Assembly: GCA_021772135.1 (NCBI GenBank)
Contig: JADYXQ010000103.1
Coordinates: forward strand, 1-46,417
Direction of reading: 5' to 3'
DNA from: Candidatus Obscuribacter sp.
GTDB taxonomy: Bacteria > Cyanobacteriota > Vampirovibrionia > Obscuribacterales > Obscuribacteraceae
DNA length: 46,417 nt
A model generated the notes under the pieces. That model made no database searches, was not told the origin of the DNA, and saw only the letters and a program-made list of their open reading frames with translations. Below, piece by piece: positions 33,853 through 43,066 of the stretch; position 1 is the stretch's first letter, and every line of letters starts with the position of its first letter. Made by a program: the position numbers and the translations under genes.

Positions 33853-35757
33853 CTACTTACGCTCTTTTTCTTTCTGCTCCAGCTTGTAAGCTCTGGCCGA
33901 AAGATTTTCAATATGCTTATTGAGCTTCTCTACTTCTTTCGGCGGCATACTTGGTGTCAGAGCCAGGTAGGCTTTGTATTGCACCACTGCCTCTTTCAGA
34001 TCTTTGGACATTTCAGGTTTGAGACGTTCCAATGTTTTACCAATACCCATGCGGCTATCAGCGATTTTGGGATTGTCATAAATTGAAGCGTGATATTTAT
34101 CGATAGCACTGGCAAGCTGGCTACGTTTTGCAAGGTCGTCACCGAGAGTCAACTCCTGGCGAGCCACATCTTTTTGTTTAGCCACCAGATTAAGACCGCG
34201 TTTCGCGCGCTCTTCGCCACCGGGCATACCGGCTGCTTTTTTGTAAGCAGCTTCAGCACTAGGAAGATCTTTGATCATCAAAGCCAGATCGCCTACAGCA
34301 AATGTTTGTTTGGCATCGCCGGCATTGGCAATAACCATCGCCATTTCTTTATCAGCGTCAGCAAATTTGTTTTGCGCTAGCAGTGCTTCAGCGTAAGCAA
34401 CACGCTCGCCGTCATTAGTCGGTGTGCCGATACTGGCCAGATCGATAGGCGCACCGGCCATCGAGCGAAGCTTAGCTTGAGCCAGTCTCAACTCCATGTC
34501 GTTTGGATTCATCTTCACCGCTTGATCAATCATGCGCTGAGCTGACTCATATTCGTTGGAAACGAAAAAGGCACCAGTCGCTTCTTTGTTGGCCTTCAAA
34601 TAATAGGCGCGCGTTAAACCTTTAGCGGCAGCCGAGTTCTGTGGATTAGCATCCATCACTGTGCGATATTCCTTCACCGCATCATCCAGTTTTTCCAACT
34701 GCAAACTTTCATCGGCTACACGCAGGTGTAAGTCAGCATTGTTCGGCATCATTTCCAAACCAGATCTCAGTTCTGCAATAGACATTTCTAGATCGCCGCG
34801 AGCTTGCCTGATGTCGGCAATATGCAAGTAAGCATCTGGATTTTCTGGTTTGATGGAAATTGATTTTTGCAATTCACTTATGGCAGCAACAGTGTTGCCC
34901 TGAGCGGCATAGACATCACCAAGAGTCTGGTGCACTGGAGCGCTGTTACGATTTTGGTAGAGCGAAGTATTGAGTTCTTTCAAAGCCTGATCGTAGAGCC
35001 CTTGCTTGTAATAAGCTCTGCCCAGGCCATAATGAGCGGTGGAGTTGCCCGAATTAATAGAGACTGCTTGTTTGAATGCCGCGACAGCATCGGCATACTG
35101 CTCTTTGCTCAACTTAGCGATACCCATTTGCGCATAAGCGTCAGAGTATTTTGGATCAAGATGGATCGCTTCTTTATATGAGTTGATCGCTTCGTCAACT
35201 CTTCCCTGTTCCTTATATATGTTTCCTAGAGTGACGTGACCTTCAGGCATGGCAGGGTCGATACTCAAAGCCTGTTTCACCTCGGCTTCAGCGTTGCGCA
35301 GTGAAGCATCTCTGTTTTTGATCACCGTGCCGGAAGACGAAGTAAGGCGATTGAACATCACCATCGCTTTGCCGGCGTGTGCCATGGCATTCATCGAATC
35401 GTGGGCCAGAGCCTTGTTGAAATAGTCTTCGGCGGCGTCAAGTTTGAATTGTCTCGCCAGAGCCATACCATAGCCCACTGTCGCCGGCACGTTCTTTTTG
35501 TCGCGGGTAATTTCACCCTTATAAAGATCGGCAGCTTCAGTGTATTTTCCTTGCAGCATCAATTGATCTGCACGCACTGTTTCGCGGGTGATGCGGATCT
35601 GGTAAGTTTTTCTGGCGGCAGCAATCTGAGTTCCGGAAATCGTGTCGGAATCTCCGCGAGCCGAGGCGCCATCAGCATTCCAGGTAAGATTCGAAAGAAT
35701 CGAAACCGATGCTGCTAGCCCGAGCGTGAGATTCTTGAGCGAGTTTCTGTTAGTCAT
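33853..35757 (-). CDS. Large secreted TPR-repeat protein
   Basis: A 634-aa exported protein from ATG 35757 (GGAG a few bases upstream; an ATG four codons earlier is less likely). The signal peptide is LKNLTLGLAASVSILSNLTW followed by NADGASA. Then TPR motifs fill most of the chain, for instance AMPEGHVTLGNIYKEQGRVD, PKYSDAYAQMGIAKLSKEQY, NSTAHYGLGRAYYKQGLYDQ and NPDAYLHIADIRQARGDLEM. The C-terminus is a Lys/Glu-rich helix. At least eight repeats are evident. A periplasmic protein-interaction scaffold is likely. It lies between murD (79 bases downstream) and yebC (divergent), without an obvious functional link. Confidence 0.85.
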   Translation of the reverse strand: MTNRNSLKNLTLGLAASVSILSNLTWNADGASARGDSDTISGTQIAAARKTYQIRITRETVRADQLMLQGKYTEAADLYKGEITRDKKNVPATVGYGMALARQFKLDAAEDYFNKALAHDSMNAMAHAGKAMVMFNRLTSSSGTVIKNRDASLRNAEAEVKQALSIDPAMPEGHVTLGNIYKEQGRVDEAINSYKEAIHLDPKYSDAYAQMGIAKLSKEQYADAVAAFKQAVSINSGNSTAHYGLGRAYYKQGLYDQALKELNTSLYQNRNSAPVHQTLGDVYAAQGNTVAAISELQKSISIKPENPDAYLHIADIRQARGDLEMSIAELRSGLEMMPNNADLHLRVADESLQLEKLDDAVKEYRTVMDANPQNSAAAKGLTRAYYLKANKEATGAFFVSNEYESAQRMIDQAVKMNPNDMELRLAQAKLRSMAGAPIDLASIGTPTNDGERVAYAEALLAQNKFADADKEMAMVIANAGDAKQTFAVGDLALMIKDLPSAEAAYKKAAGMPGGEERAKRGLNLVAKQKDVARQELTLGDDLAKRSQLASAIDKYHASIYDNPKIADSRMGIGKTLERLKPEMSKDLKEAVVQYKAYLALTPSMPPKEVEKLNKHIENLSARAYKLEQKEKERK

Positions 35758-35941
35758 ACCATTCTCCATAAAGGGTTCTGATTCTATAGGCCGAGTGCAA
35801 GCATTTTGCTTTTAAGATGCCTTCGGTCTGAAAGCAATCAGTTCAATGCCACGTTAATCGCTTGAAAACTGCGATTCCTTTCTTTATCTGCAAATAGTCG
35901 CAAATTGTAGCAACAGTTTTACGCAACACACTCTTACGCAA

Positions 35942-35970
35942 TTGGCAGGAAGCGTTTTATTCTATATATA
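35942..35970 (+). promoter_or_regulatory. Promoter of yebC
   Basis: TTGGCA (35942-35947), a 17-base spacer and TATATA (35965-35970), the best sigma-70-like promoter in the window, giving a leader of about 37 nt. It is embedded in a 12-base direct repeat. Confidence 0.7.
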
Positions 35971-35982
35971 AGGAAGCGTTTT
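35947..35982 (+). repeat. 12-base direct repeat over the yebC promoter
   Basis: AGGAAGCGTTTT occurs at 35947-35958 (in the spacer) and again at 35971-35982 (just after the -10, over the expected transcription start), 24 bases apart. The placement suggests a two-site operator. Confidence 0.5.
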
Positions 35983-36013
35983 TGCTTTAAGCCCGCCCAG
36001 TGAGGATTAAAAA

Positions 36014-36772
36014 TTGTCAGGTCATTCCAAGTGGGCCACTATCAAAAGGCATAAAGCCGTGGTCGACCAGAAGCGAGGCGTTGTCTACGCCAAAATGTCG
36101 CGCGAAATTATCATTGCCGCAAAGCTCGGCGGCGCCGATCCCAACGGCAATTTTCGCTTGCGTCAGGCCATCGATCGAGCAAAAGCAGAAGGCGTGCCGA
36201 ACGACAATATTCAAAGAGCGGTGGAAAAGGGCTCAGGCACCGGCACTTTAGATAATTTTGAAGAGCTGGTATACGAAGGCTATGGCCCAGGCGGAGTGGC
36301 CGTGCTGGTCAAATGCACCACCGACAACCGCAACCGTACAGCCGGCGACGTGCGCATGTATTTTTCAAAATACGGAGGCAACATGGGTGACAGCGGTTGC
36401 GTCAACTGGATGTTTAAAGAGCGCGGTGAAGTAATAATCGAAAAAGGCGCAAGCTTCGATGAGGACGCTCTGCTCACAGCTGCCCTCGAAGCCGGTGCCG
36501 AAGATCTCGATACTACACTCGATGAAGAAGCGCTCGTAGTCTGCATTCCAGAGCAATTAGAAAGAGTACGCGAAGCTCTGACAAAATCGGGCTACAAAGT
36601 CACTTCGGCTGAAAACGTGATGATACCTAGCAATACCGTTGAAATCGACAGCGCCGATACAGCAAAACTTTTGTTGCGTCTGATCGACAGCCTGGAAAAT
36701 CACGATGATGTGCAGAGCGTCGTCGCTAATTTCGAAATGGACCAGGACTGGATGCAGGAATTTCTCAACTAG
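36014..36772 (+). CDS. yebC: YebC/TACO1-family regulatory protein
   Basis: A 252-aa cytosolic protein of the universal YebC family, described as a transcriptional regulator and more recently linked to translation of proline-rich stretches. The start TTG 36014 gives the diagnostic MSGHSKWATIKRHKAVVDQK with GAGG nine bases upstream. Conserved parts are NFRLRQAIDRAKAEGVPNDN, YEGYGPGGVAVLV, TDNRNRTAGDVRMYFSKYGG and the C-terminal LLRLIDSLENHDDVQSVVAN. It has a strong own promoter and ends before a long gap. It is divergent from the TPR gene. Confidence 0.96.
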   Translation: MSGHSKWATIKRHKAVVDQKRGVVYAKMSREIIIAAKLGGADPNGNFRLRQAIDRAKAEGVPNDNIQRAVEKGSGTGTLDNFEELVYEGYGPGGVAVLVKCTTDNRNRTAGDVRMYFSKYGGNMGDSGCVNWMFKERGEVIIEKGASFDEDALLTAALEAGAEDLDTTLDEEALVVCIPEQLERVREALTKSGYKVTSAENVMIPSNTVEIDSADTAKLLLRLIDSLENHDDVQSVVANFEMDQDWMQEFLN

Positions 36773-37397
36773 TCTGCCTACCCAAAATTGCTCAAATCTG
36801 CCCGCAGAGCCATTTTCATTCAGGCACTACCGACAGTGCCTGATAATTGCAAGCAAAAGCTCTGGGCAAAAGAGCAAATGCTCTTCTACAAAACAATATT
36901 CAGCAAAGAAACGTTAAGGCGGCGCTGACTGATTGGCGCGCTGTGGACAACCCCTAAAACCCTGCGACAACAAGGGTTTAGCACTATTATGAACAGGTCA
37001 TAATTTGCCGCAGCTCAAAACCGAAAACCGTTTAACAAAGGTTTTACAGAGCGTTACGCCCGCCTGCTGACAACTGATTTCAAGGTATAAGATGAGCATC
37101 GGTTCATCATGCTTACTGCTGAGCCAGTTATAAACCGTTAGCTAAGAAGCGCCTCCTGCAGCTTGAAAATGTTTTGTCAAGGCGACCTCGCTTAACTTTC
37201 TCCAAGAAAGGCGCTGCAGCGGCACAGGCACACAAAAACTTGACTTGTCAGCGGATCTTTGACGTGCCACCACCAGGTCTGATACCTTTCGCCCTGCTTC
37301 GAAAGACCCGGCCGGAAGCATCTACCGTATATGCGCAAGCAGCACAAGCAGTAGATTAGTGACAACCAGCTAGGCACTAGAGAGAGTCTTTAATCGA
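36773..37397 (+). other. Long intergenic region between yebC and rlpA-like gene
   Basis: 625 bases with no gene I can support. A perfect 9-bp hairpin (TCAGGCACT 36820-36828, AGTGCCTGA 36835-36843) lies 48 bases after yebC but lacks a T-run. A 7-bp hairpin (AAACCCT 36957-36963, AGGGTTT 36973-36979) follows. A weak promoter (TTGACG near 37260, then TACCTT) would give the rlpA-like gene a leader of about 100 nt. An unannotated RNA is possible but not shown. Confidence 0.4.
36820..36843. repeat. 9-bp hairpin after yebC
   Basis: TCAGGCACT and AGTGCCTGA with a six-base loop. It is a possible transcription end of yebC, but there is no U-tract, so a rho-independent terminator is not certain. Confidence 0.4.
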
Positions 37398-38261
37398 ATG
37401 ATTTCGACCAGCGTTCCCCACCATAAAAAGTTTGTCCTGGCCCTGAGCCTGGTGGCTGCACTGAGCTTCACCAGCAACTGTACCGGCGCTATGGCTGCTG
37501 ACAATGATCTTGATCCTGAAGTGGAATCAAGCGTCTGGGAAGAAAATGATCAAGAGTGCGCCTCAGTCACACTCAACGGCAAAGAATTGGTTGTCTACCG
37601 CGGAGAAAATTCAGCCGAAGATCGCGCTGAAAACCTGGCGGACAAATTACAAGAATTACTCAAAGACGAAAAGCTCGATCCAGCCAAAATGGCTCCTGCT
37701 TGCGAAGGTCAGCTGGCCGCCATTCGCATGGACGGCACTACGCTTTTAAAATTCGAAGTACCTGAGTCAGGCAACACATCGCCGGCAGCCACACTAGAAT
37801 TCAGCTATAAAGTTGTAAACGCCATTCGCACAATTTTAGGCGCACCGCAGATTCCGGTAAGCTTTTTGAAACTGGCTGAAACTCAATCGGCCGATCACGC
37901 CTTTCTTGCCTGCACCACTCACACTGGCGCAACTGTCAGCGCAGCAGGTAATTTTTCACCTAATTTCAGCGGTCATGCCTCGTGGTATGGCGGCAAATTC
38001 CACGGACGCCGTACATCCAACGGTGAGCGCTTCGACATGAACGGTTTAACAGCGGCTCACCGCTCACTGCCCTTCGGTACGAAATTGCTCGTGCTTAACC
38101 GCCGCACAGGCGATACCTGTGTAGTACAGGTCAATGACCGCGGACCATTCGTTGACGACCGCATCATCGACCTCTCACGCGGTGCTGCTCAAAAATTGAA
38201 CATGCTTTCTTCCGGCGTGGCCATGGTCGATTGTATGGTGTTAAATTCCACCTATCGTTAA
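37398..38261 (+). CDS. RlpA-like protein with double-psi beta-barrel domain
   Basis: A 287-aa exported protein. The signal peptide is KFVLALSLVAALSFTSNCTG then AMAADND. The cysteine at residue 28 does not sit in a clear lipobox, so it is probably soluble rather than a lipoprotein. Residues about 190-285 are the RlpA barrel: GHASWYGGKFHGRRTSNGER, LTAAHRSLPFGTKLLVLNRR, VVQVNDRGPFVDDRIIDLSR. The acid in NDRGPF is conserved in RlpA lytic transglycosylases, which cut denuded peptidoglycan glycans; activity here is inferred. No SPOR domain is present. The middle region (about 40-165) is unassigned. Confidence 0.85.
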   Translation: MISTSVPHHKKFVLALSLVAALSFTSNCTGAMAADNDLDPEVESSVWEENDQECASVTLNGKELVVYRGENSAEDRAENLADKLQELLKDEKLDPAKMAPACEGQLAAIRMDGTTLLKFEVPESGNTSPAATLEFSYKVVNAIRTILGAPQIPVSFLKLAETQSADHAFLACTTHTGATVSAAGNFSPNFSGHASWYGGKFHGRRTSNGERFDMNGLTAAHRSLPFGTKLLVLNRRTGDTCVVQVNDRGPFVDDRIIDLSRGAAQKLNMLSSGVAMVDCMVLNSTYR

Positions 38262-38281
38262 GACCGGGCTGATTTTCCATG

Positions 38282-38295
38282 TACCGTTAACGGTA
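38282..38295. repeat. 14-base perfect palindrome
   Basis: TACCGTTAACGGTA in the 210-base gap between the rlpA-like gene and gltX. It is without a loop or T-run, so a protein-binding site is more likely than a terminator. Confidence 0.35.
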
Positions 38296-38391
38296 GGTGA
38301 TCTAAACGCTGGTTCTAGCGCCTATTCCTGTCTTGTGATAGTCAAGTGTAAAGCAGGTCAAGCGCTGAAAGGCGCCCTTCTGAATCTGTCC

Positions 38392-38400
38392 TGCTAGAAT
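38392..38400 (+). promoter_or_regulatory. Candidate extended -10 of gltX-cysS
   Basis: TGCTAGAAT, an extended -10 element, 72 bases before the gltX GTG. No matching -35 is visible, which extended -10 promoters can lack. Confidence 0.4.
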
Positions 38401-38471
38401 GTCGATTCGAACACGTTTGTTAACAGGGCCACATTTTTGTCGCTCCCTGTGTCAATCAAGAGCACTGAACC

Positions 38472-39923
38472 GTGAGTACAGTCGTCAGAGTAAGAATCGC
38501 CCCCAGTCCTACAGGCAATTTGCATGTAGGTACTGCGCGCACGGCTCTTTACAATTATCTGTATGCCAAGAGGTATGGAGGCACTTACATCCTCCGCCTG
38601 GAAGATACCGACGAAGAACGCTCAAACGAAAATTACACTCGCGACATCGTGGAAGGCTTGACATGGCTCGGTCTCACCTGGGATGAAGGACTGGAAGTGG
38701 GTGGACCTTATCCTCCATATCGCCAGACTGAAAAAATCGATCACTACAGCACCATGGCCAATCAGCTCATTGCCAAGGGCAAAGCCTATTTATGCTACGC
38801 CACTCAAGAAGAGCTGGCCACGCTGAAAGAAGAACAAAAAGCAGCCAATAGCGCACCGCGTTATGACAATCGCGGACGCGAACTAAGCGAAGTGCAACGT
38901 AAACACTATCAAGAAGCCGGGCGCATTCCCTCTGTGCGTTTTCTCGTGGACGAACCACAGGTGGTGTCATGGCACGATCACGTCAAAGGCGAAATTGCTA
39001 TCGATACGTCTGACCTGGGCGGCGACATGGTAATCGTCAAATCGAACGGCGTGGCTATTTATAATTTTGCCGTAGTAATCGACGACGTCGACATGAAGAT
39101 GTCGCACGTTATTCGCGGCGAAGATCACATTCACAACACTGCCAAGCAGCTGCTTATTTACGAAGCGCTTGAGCACAAAGCGCCAGAGTTTGGCCACGCG
39201 CCGCTGATCTTTGACCTGGAGCGGCAAAAGCTCTCTAAGCGTAAACACGGCGAAGCTGTGCATATCGACCACTATCGCGTGCTCGGCTATATGCCGGAAG
39301 CGATTGTCAATTATTTAGGGCAAATGAGCTGGACTCATCCTGAAGGCAAAGAAATTTATGATCTCGAAGAAGCCGCAGCCCTTTTTGATCTCGATAAAGT
39401 GTCAAAAAGCCCGGCAGTATTCGATCTGGCCCGCTTGAACTGGTTCAACAGTCAATACTTACGCAACCTGCCCTTAGAGACCATCGTCGAGCGCGCCCAA
39501 CCTTATCTCACCGCATACGATACCAGCCTCTATTCAAAGGCTGAGCTGTCGCAAATGGTGGCATCGGTGCGCGAAGGCCTGACGACACTGGCCGAAATCG
39601 GCCCGGCGCTGAGCTTCTATCTCACCGCTGAATTGGCAGTAAGCGACGAGCTAAAGTCATCGGTGCTCAATTCAGACAATGCTCGCAAGGTTCTATCAAG
39701 CCTGTCATCGACCCTGGCAAGCTTGCCCTGGGGCGATCATCAAGGCTGTAAAAAGGCGGTGGATGCGCTGGGTAAAGAACTCACTCTGAAAGGGAAAGAT
39801 CTTTACTGGCCCCTTCGAGCCGCCTTATCTGGTAAAACACAGGGCCCAGACCTGGGAGCAATTATTTCAATACTTGGTGCCGAACGAGTTAAATCGCGTC
39901 TGGAATCGGCACTGAATCACTAG
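38472..39923 (+). CDS. gltX: Glutamyl-tRNA synthetase
   Basis: Class I aminoacyl-tRNA synthetase of 483 aa, the normal bacterial length. The HIGH motif is HVGT (18-21) in RIAPSPTGNLHVGTARTALY, followed by YILRLEDTDEERS. The KMSKS loop is KLSKRKHGEA at about residue 253. The C-terminal anticodon-binding helices follow. The start is GTG 38472. cysS begins 15 bases after its stop, so gltX-cysS is an operon, an order also seen in Firmicutes. Whether it charges tRNA-Glu only or also tRNA-Gln cannot be judged here; glnS and gatCAB are not in the window. Confidence 0.97.
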   Translation: MSTVVRVRIAPSPTGNLHVGTARTALYNYLYAKRYGGTYILRLEDTDEERSNENYTRDIVEGLTWLGLTWDEGLEVGGPYPPYRQTEKIDHYSTMANQLIAKGKAYLCYATQEELATLKEEQKAANSAPRYDNRGRELSEVQRKHYQEAGRIPSVRFLVDEPQVVSWHDHVKGEIAIDTSDLGGDMVIVKSNGVAIYNFAVVIDDVDMKMSHVIRGEDHIHNTAKQLLIYEALEHKAPEFGHAPLIFDLERQKLSKRKHGEAVHIDHYRVLGYMPEAIVNYLGQMSWTHPEGKEIYDLEEAAALFDLDKVSKSPAVFDLARLNWFNSQYLRNLPLETIVERAQPYLTAYDTSLYSKAELSQMVASVREGLTTLAEIGPALSFYLTAELAVSDELKSSVLNSDNARKVLSSLSSTLASLPWGDHQGCKKAVDALGKELTLKGKDLYWPLRAALSGKTQGPDLGAIISILGAERVKSRLESALNH

Positions 39924-39938
39924 AACCAGTAAAAAGCT

Positions 39939-41354
39939 ATGAGCAAAATTCACGTTTTCAATACTCTTTTAGGCAAGAAAGAAGAATTCATTCCGCGGCA
40001 GGGCAATGCAGTAAAAATGTACGCCTGCGGGCCTACAGTCTACGATTTGAGCCATCTAGGCCATGCCCGTATGGCAATTGTCTGGGATGTTGTACAACGT
40101 TATTTGCGCTTCGCCGGTTATGACGTCACTTATGTGCGCAACATCACCGACGTTGACGACAAAATCATCAAGCGCGCTCGCGAGCTTGGTATCACTCCTG
40201 AAAAATTGTCGCGCCAATATACTTATAAATTCTGGCATGATATGCAAGAACTCAATGTCGAATCACCTGACTTTGAGCCACGCGCCACCGAATTCATCGC
40301 CCAAATGATTGCCTTTACCCAGGCCCTCATTGATGCCGGCCATGCCTACCAATCTGAGGGAGACGTCTATTTTGACGTGGCCTCGTTCAAAGAATACGGC
40401 AAGCTGGGCAAACAAAATCTAGAGCAATTGCTTGTGGGCGCTCGCGATCAAGCCGTGGCACAAGAGTCTTTAGCACACTTGAAAAAGAGCCCGGTAGATT
40501 TTGCCTTGTGGAAAAGTGCTGACGTCAGCGAACTTGGTTGGCCCAGCCCCTGGGGTTATGGTCGTCCAGGCTGGCACTTAGAGTGCTCGGCCATGGTCAA
40601 ACGCATTCTCGGCGAAACAATAGACATTCACGCCGGCGGCGAAGACCTGGTCTTTCCCCACCATGAAAACGAAATTGCCCAATCGGAAGCATTGCATGGT
40701 CAGCCCATGGCGCGCTACTGGCTGCACAACAGTTTTGTGCAGACCAATTCGGAAAAAATGGCCAAATCTCTGGGTAATTTCAAAACCATTCAAGATTTGC
40801 TGCAAACTTTTTCGCCCGATACCATTCGCTTGTTTATTTTGCAATCGCACTACAGAAACCCTATTGATTTCACCATCGAAAGTTTGCAGGGCACAAGCAC
40901 CGGCATTCAAAGATTGTTGCGGGCAGCCAGTTTTGCGATCTCCGCCGACGAAGCAGAGGCCGAAATACCGAGTGCTGCGGCCCAAGCTGCGGCAGAAACG
41001 TTTAAGCAAGAATTTGCCGAGGCGATGAATAACGATTTCAATACCGCCATTGCGATTTCGCAGCTCTATCAACTGGCTGATGGAATTACTCAAACTTCCA
41101 GCCTTTCAGATAAACACTATCTGGCCAATACACTGCTGCATTACGCTAAGGTGCTTGGCTTAACCATGAAAGACACGCGCAAAGACATCAATAACGAAGT
41201 GGGCAGCAAGCTGATTGACTTGATTTTAACTTTGCGAAGTGAGGCCCGCGCAAGAAAAGATTATGCCTCGGCAGACTTAATTCGCAAGACTTTAACTGAA
41301 ATTGGCGTGAACGTAATGGACAGCCCACAAGGCGCAAGCTGGGAAAGAGTCTAG
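39939..41354 (+). CDS. cysS: Cysteinyl-tRNA synthetase
   Basis: Class I synthetase of 471 aa. The zinc-site cysteine C30 is in YACGPTVYDLSHLGHARMAI, with the HIGH motif HLGHAR (39-44). WHLECSAM and FPHHENEIAQSEA provide the other zinc ligands. The KMSKS motif is EKMAKSLGN at about residue 270. The C-terminal helical domain and the ending ARKDYASADLIRKTLTEIGV are typical. It overlaps nothing and ends two bases from the convergent glycosyltransferase gene. Confidence 0.98.
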   Translation: MSKIHVFNTLLGKKEEFIPRQGNAVKMYACGPTVYDLSHLGHARMAIVWDVVQRYLRFAGYDVTYVRNITDVDDKIIKRARELGITPEKLSRQYTYKFWHDMQELNVESPDFEPRATEFIAQMIAFTQALIDAGHAYQSEGDVYFDVASFKEYGKLGKQNLEQLLVGARDQAVAQESLAHLKKSPVDFALWKSADVSELGWPSPWGYGRPGWHLECSAMVKRILGETIDIHAGGEDLVFPHHENEIAQSEALHGQPMARYWLHNSFVQTNSEKMAKSLGNFKTIQDLLQTFSPDTIRLFILQSHYRNPIDFTIESLQGTSTGIQRLLRAASFAISADEAEAEIPSAAAQAAAETFKQEFAEAMNNDFNTAIAISQLYQLADGITQTSSLSDKHYLANTLLHYAKVLGLTMKDTRKDINNEVGSKLIDLILTLRSEARARKDYASADLIRKTLTEIGVNVMDSPQGASWERV

Positions 41355-41356
41355 AG

Positions 41357-43066
41357 CTATTTTATTCGTTTCAAAATATTGTACCGATAATTCCAATCGG
41401 CAAATTCTCGCGTGCCACTGCAACTAGAGTGGTAGCGCGCTTCGCCTTCAGACTTATAGTCCTTCAAAATAAAGGGCAAAATTCCCATCTCTTTCAAGTT
41501 GTCCCATGTCTGGCCGCCTTCCACTAAAATCAACGCCGGTTTTTGAATCTGAATCTCAGCGCCAATGCGAATGTACAGTTTCGCCTTGACCCTGGCCAAC
41601 CAGGCAAAAGGCTTACCGAGAGACTGATCAGTCAGGGCGTGGCCCTCAATACTGGCCACGGTACTGAGAGGTTCGCTGCTGAGATAATAGCCACATATTG
41701 GTCGATTGACCTGCGCATAAAGGGGGAAAGTGGGCAGCAATCGCCCATTTAAAATCAAGATTTTCTCTTGCGGTTTCGAATATTTGAGCACAGCAGCTTC
41801 TAGATCTAAAAGGTAAGGATCAGTAGCCTGCGGGCCCACTGCAACGGCAATATTTTCACGCCTTTCCATGGTTTCGCAAAAAGTTACCACCGCCAGGCTG
41901 CTAAGACAAAACAGAGCGAACAAAAAAGTTTTCACCCGGTTAACGCGTCTTTCTCGATAACTGAGGTGAGGATAGCGTCTGGCAAAATTAGTAACGAGAG
42001 ATCCATCAATGAAAAGTACAGCCAGCACTGGCAGAGTAAGACTAATGAACCAGATCAAAATTAACAGCTCACTACTGACACCAGTCATAGTGGCTAAAAA
42101 AATGAAAAAACCGCACATCATTGCTGTGGCAAGAGGCCTGAGCACTTGCGCTCTCCCAACCAGGCCAAAGCAGGCCACCATGACAGCTGTGCACAAATAA
42201 ATCACACTGCGTCTGTCAGGCGACGAGCCATAACCGTAAAAAGCAATCTGATCAAGGTGCAAACTGGCAAACTTAAGGGGAACAATCCAATCGTCTAGTT
42301 GGCTGATAGAGTCACTGTTAAGTAAAAATATCCAGGTCCACGACAATACGAAAGTAACCAGCAAAACGAAAAATTCAACCGCCGGCTTACGCTTTTGAAA
42401 ACCTGCGGCCACAAGTTCAGCTACTTCAATAAACAAAGGCAGCGACAGGAACAACGGGTTGAGACCAGCTCCCAGACCAGCCAGCAGGCCGCAAATAATA
42501 TGGAGCGGTAAAGCCGGTTTACCTCCACTCCAGATAGAAGCTCGTAAAAATAGATATGGAGTAAAGAACAAACAAAAAATATGTTGAGCACAACCAAAAA
42601 CAAAACCAGTAGCAAAATTGGCCAGACCGATACCAACCAGAACCGCGGCCAGCAGGCGCAAGTTTTTCTCAGACAGACTAGACTTTAAGGTGATGTAGCA
42701 ACACAGAGAAAAAGACAAAAGAGCAACGATGGTCGTGGTAATGTACGAAGCCAGAGCGCTTGCCCAGTACGGTGTGACCACGAGGATCTCATCACTGTGG
42801 GCGAGGTCGCCGAAGAGTCGGGCCAAAATTACAGTGGGCAGACGTAGATAAGCATTCAGTAGCGACTGGTCAAAATAAAAGTCATAAAATGGAATCTGTC
42901 CTGCCCTAAGGCGAGAAGCCGCTTCCAGTTCATAGCAAACAGGGCCGCTCAACTCCATAAAATAGAATGCGCGGTATACAATAGCGGCTAAAAATACAAG
43001 ACCGGCAGCGGTCAACAGCATCGCCGGCGGTACTACTTTGAGCTCGTGATCTTTGAGTTCAGTCAT
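41357..43066 (-). CDS. GT39-like polytopic membrane glycosyltransferase (second of pair)
   Basis: A 569-aa membrane protein with roughly ten to twelve hydrophobic segments and a C-terminal soluble domain (from about GPQATDPYLLDLEAAVLKYS). The first periplasmic loop contains YELEAASRLRAGQIPFYDFY followed by FDQSLLNAY, matching the D/E...G..PY.D pattern of PMT/ArnT (GT-C) enzymes, which use lipid-linked sugars. Its start overlaps the end of its paralogue by eight bases. It is the last gene of the envelope operon. The acceptor and sugar are unknown. The N-terminal acidic residue is Glu where the paralogue has Asp. Confidence 0.7.
   Translation of the reverse strand: MTELKDHELKVVPPAMLLTAAGLVFLAAIVYRAFYFMELSGPVCYELEAASRLRAGQIPFYDFYFDQSLLNAYLRLPTVILARLFGDLAHSDEILVVTPYWASALASYITTTIVALLSFSLCCYITLKSSLSEKNLRLLAAVLVGIGLANFATGFVFGCAQHIFCLFFTPYLFLRASIWSGGKPALPLHIICGLLAGLGAGLNPLFLSLPLFIEVAELVAAGFQKRKPAVEFFVLLVTFVLSWTWIFLLNSDSISQLDDWIVPLKFASLHLDQIAFYGYGSSPDRRSVIYLCTAVMVACFGLVGRAQVLRPLATAMMCGFFIFLATMTGVSSELLILIWFISLTLPVLAVLFIDGSLVTNFARRYPHLSYRERRVNRVKTFLFALFCLSSLAVVTFCETMERRENIAVAVGPQATDPYLLDLEAAVLKYSKPQEKILILNGRLLPTFPLYAQVNRPICGYYLSSEPLSTVASIEGHALTDQSLGKPFAWLARVKAKLYIRIGAEIQIQKPALILVEGGQTWDNLKEMGILPFILKDYKSEGEARYHSSCSGTREFADWNYRYNILKRIK

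Noticed and set aside
37180-37375. Cyclic-di-AMP (ydaO) riboswitch before the rlpA-like gene
   Set aside because: Short matches such as CGCTTAACTTTCT and GATACCTTTCGCCCTG recall ydaO elements, but the conserved GGGGUUAAUC-like and CCCGACAGCUAAC segments are missing. Only a covariance-model search could revive it.
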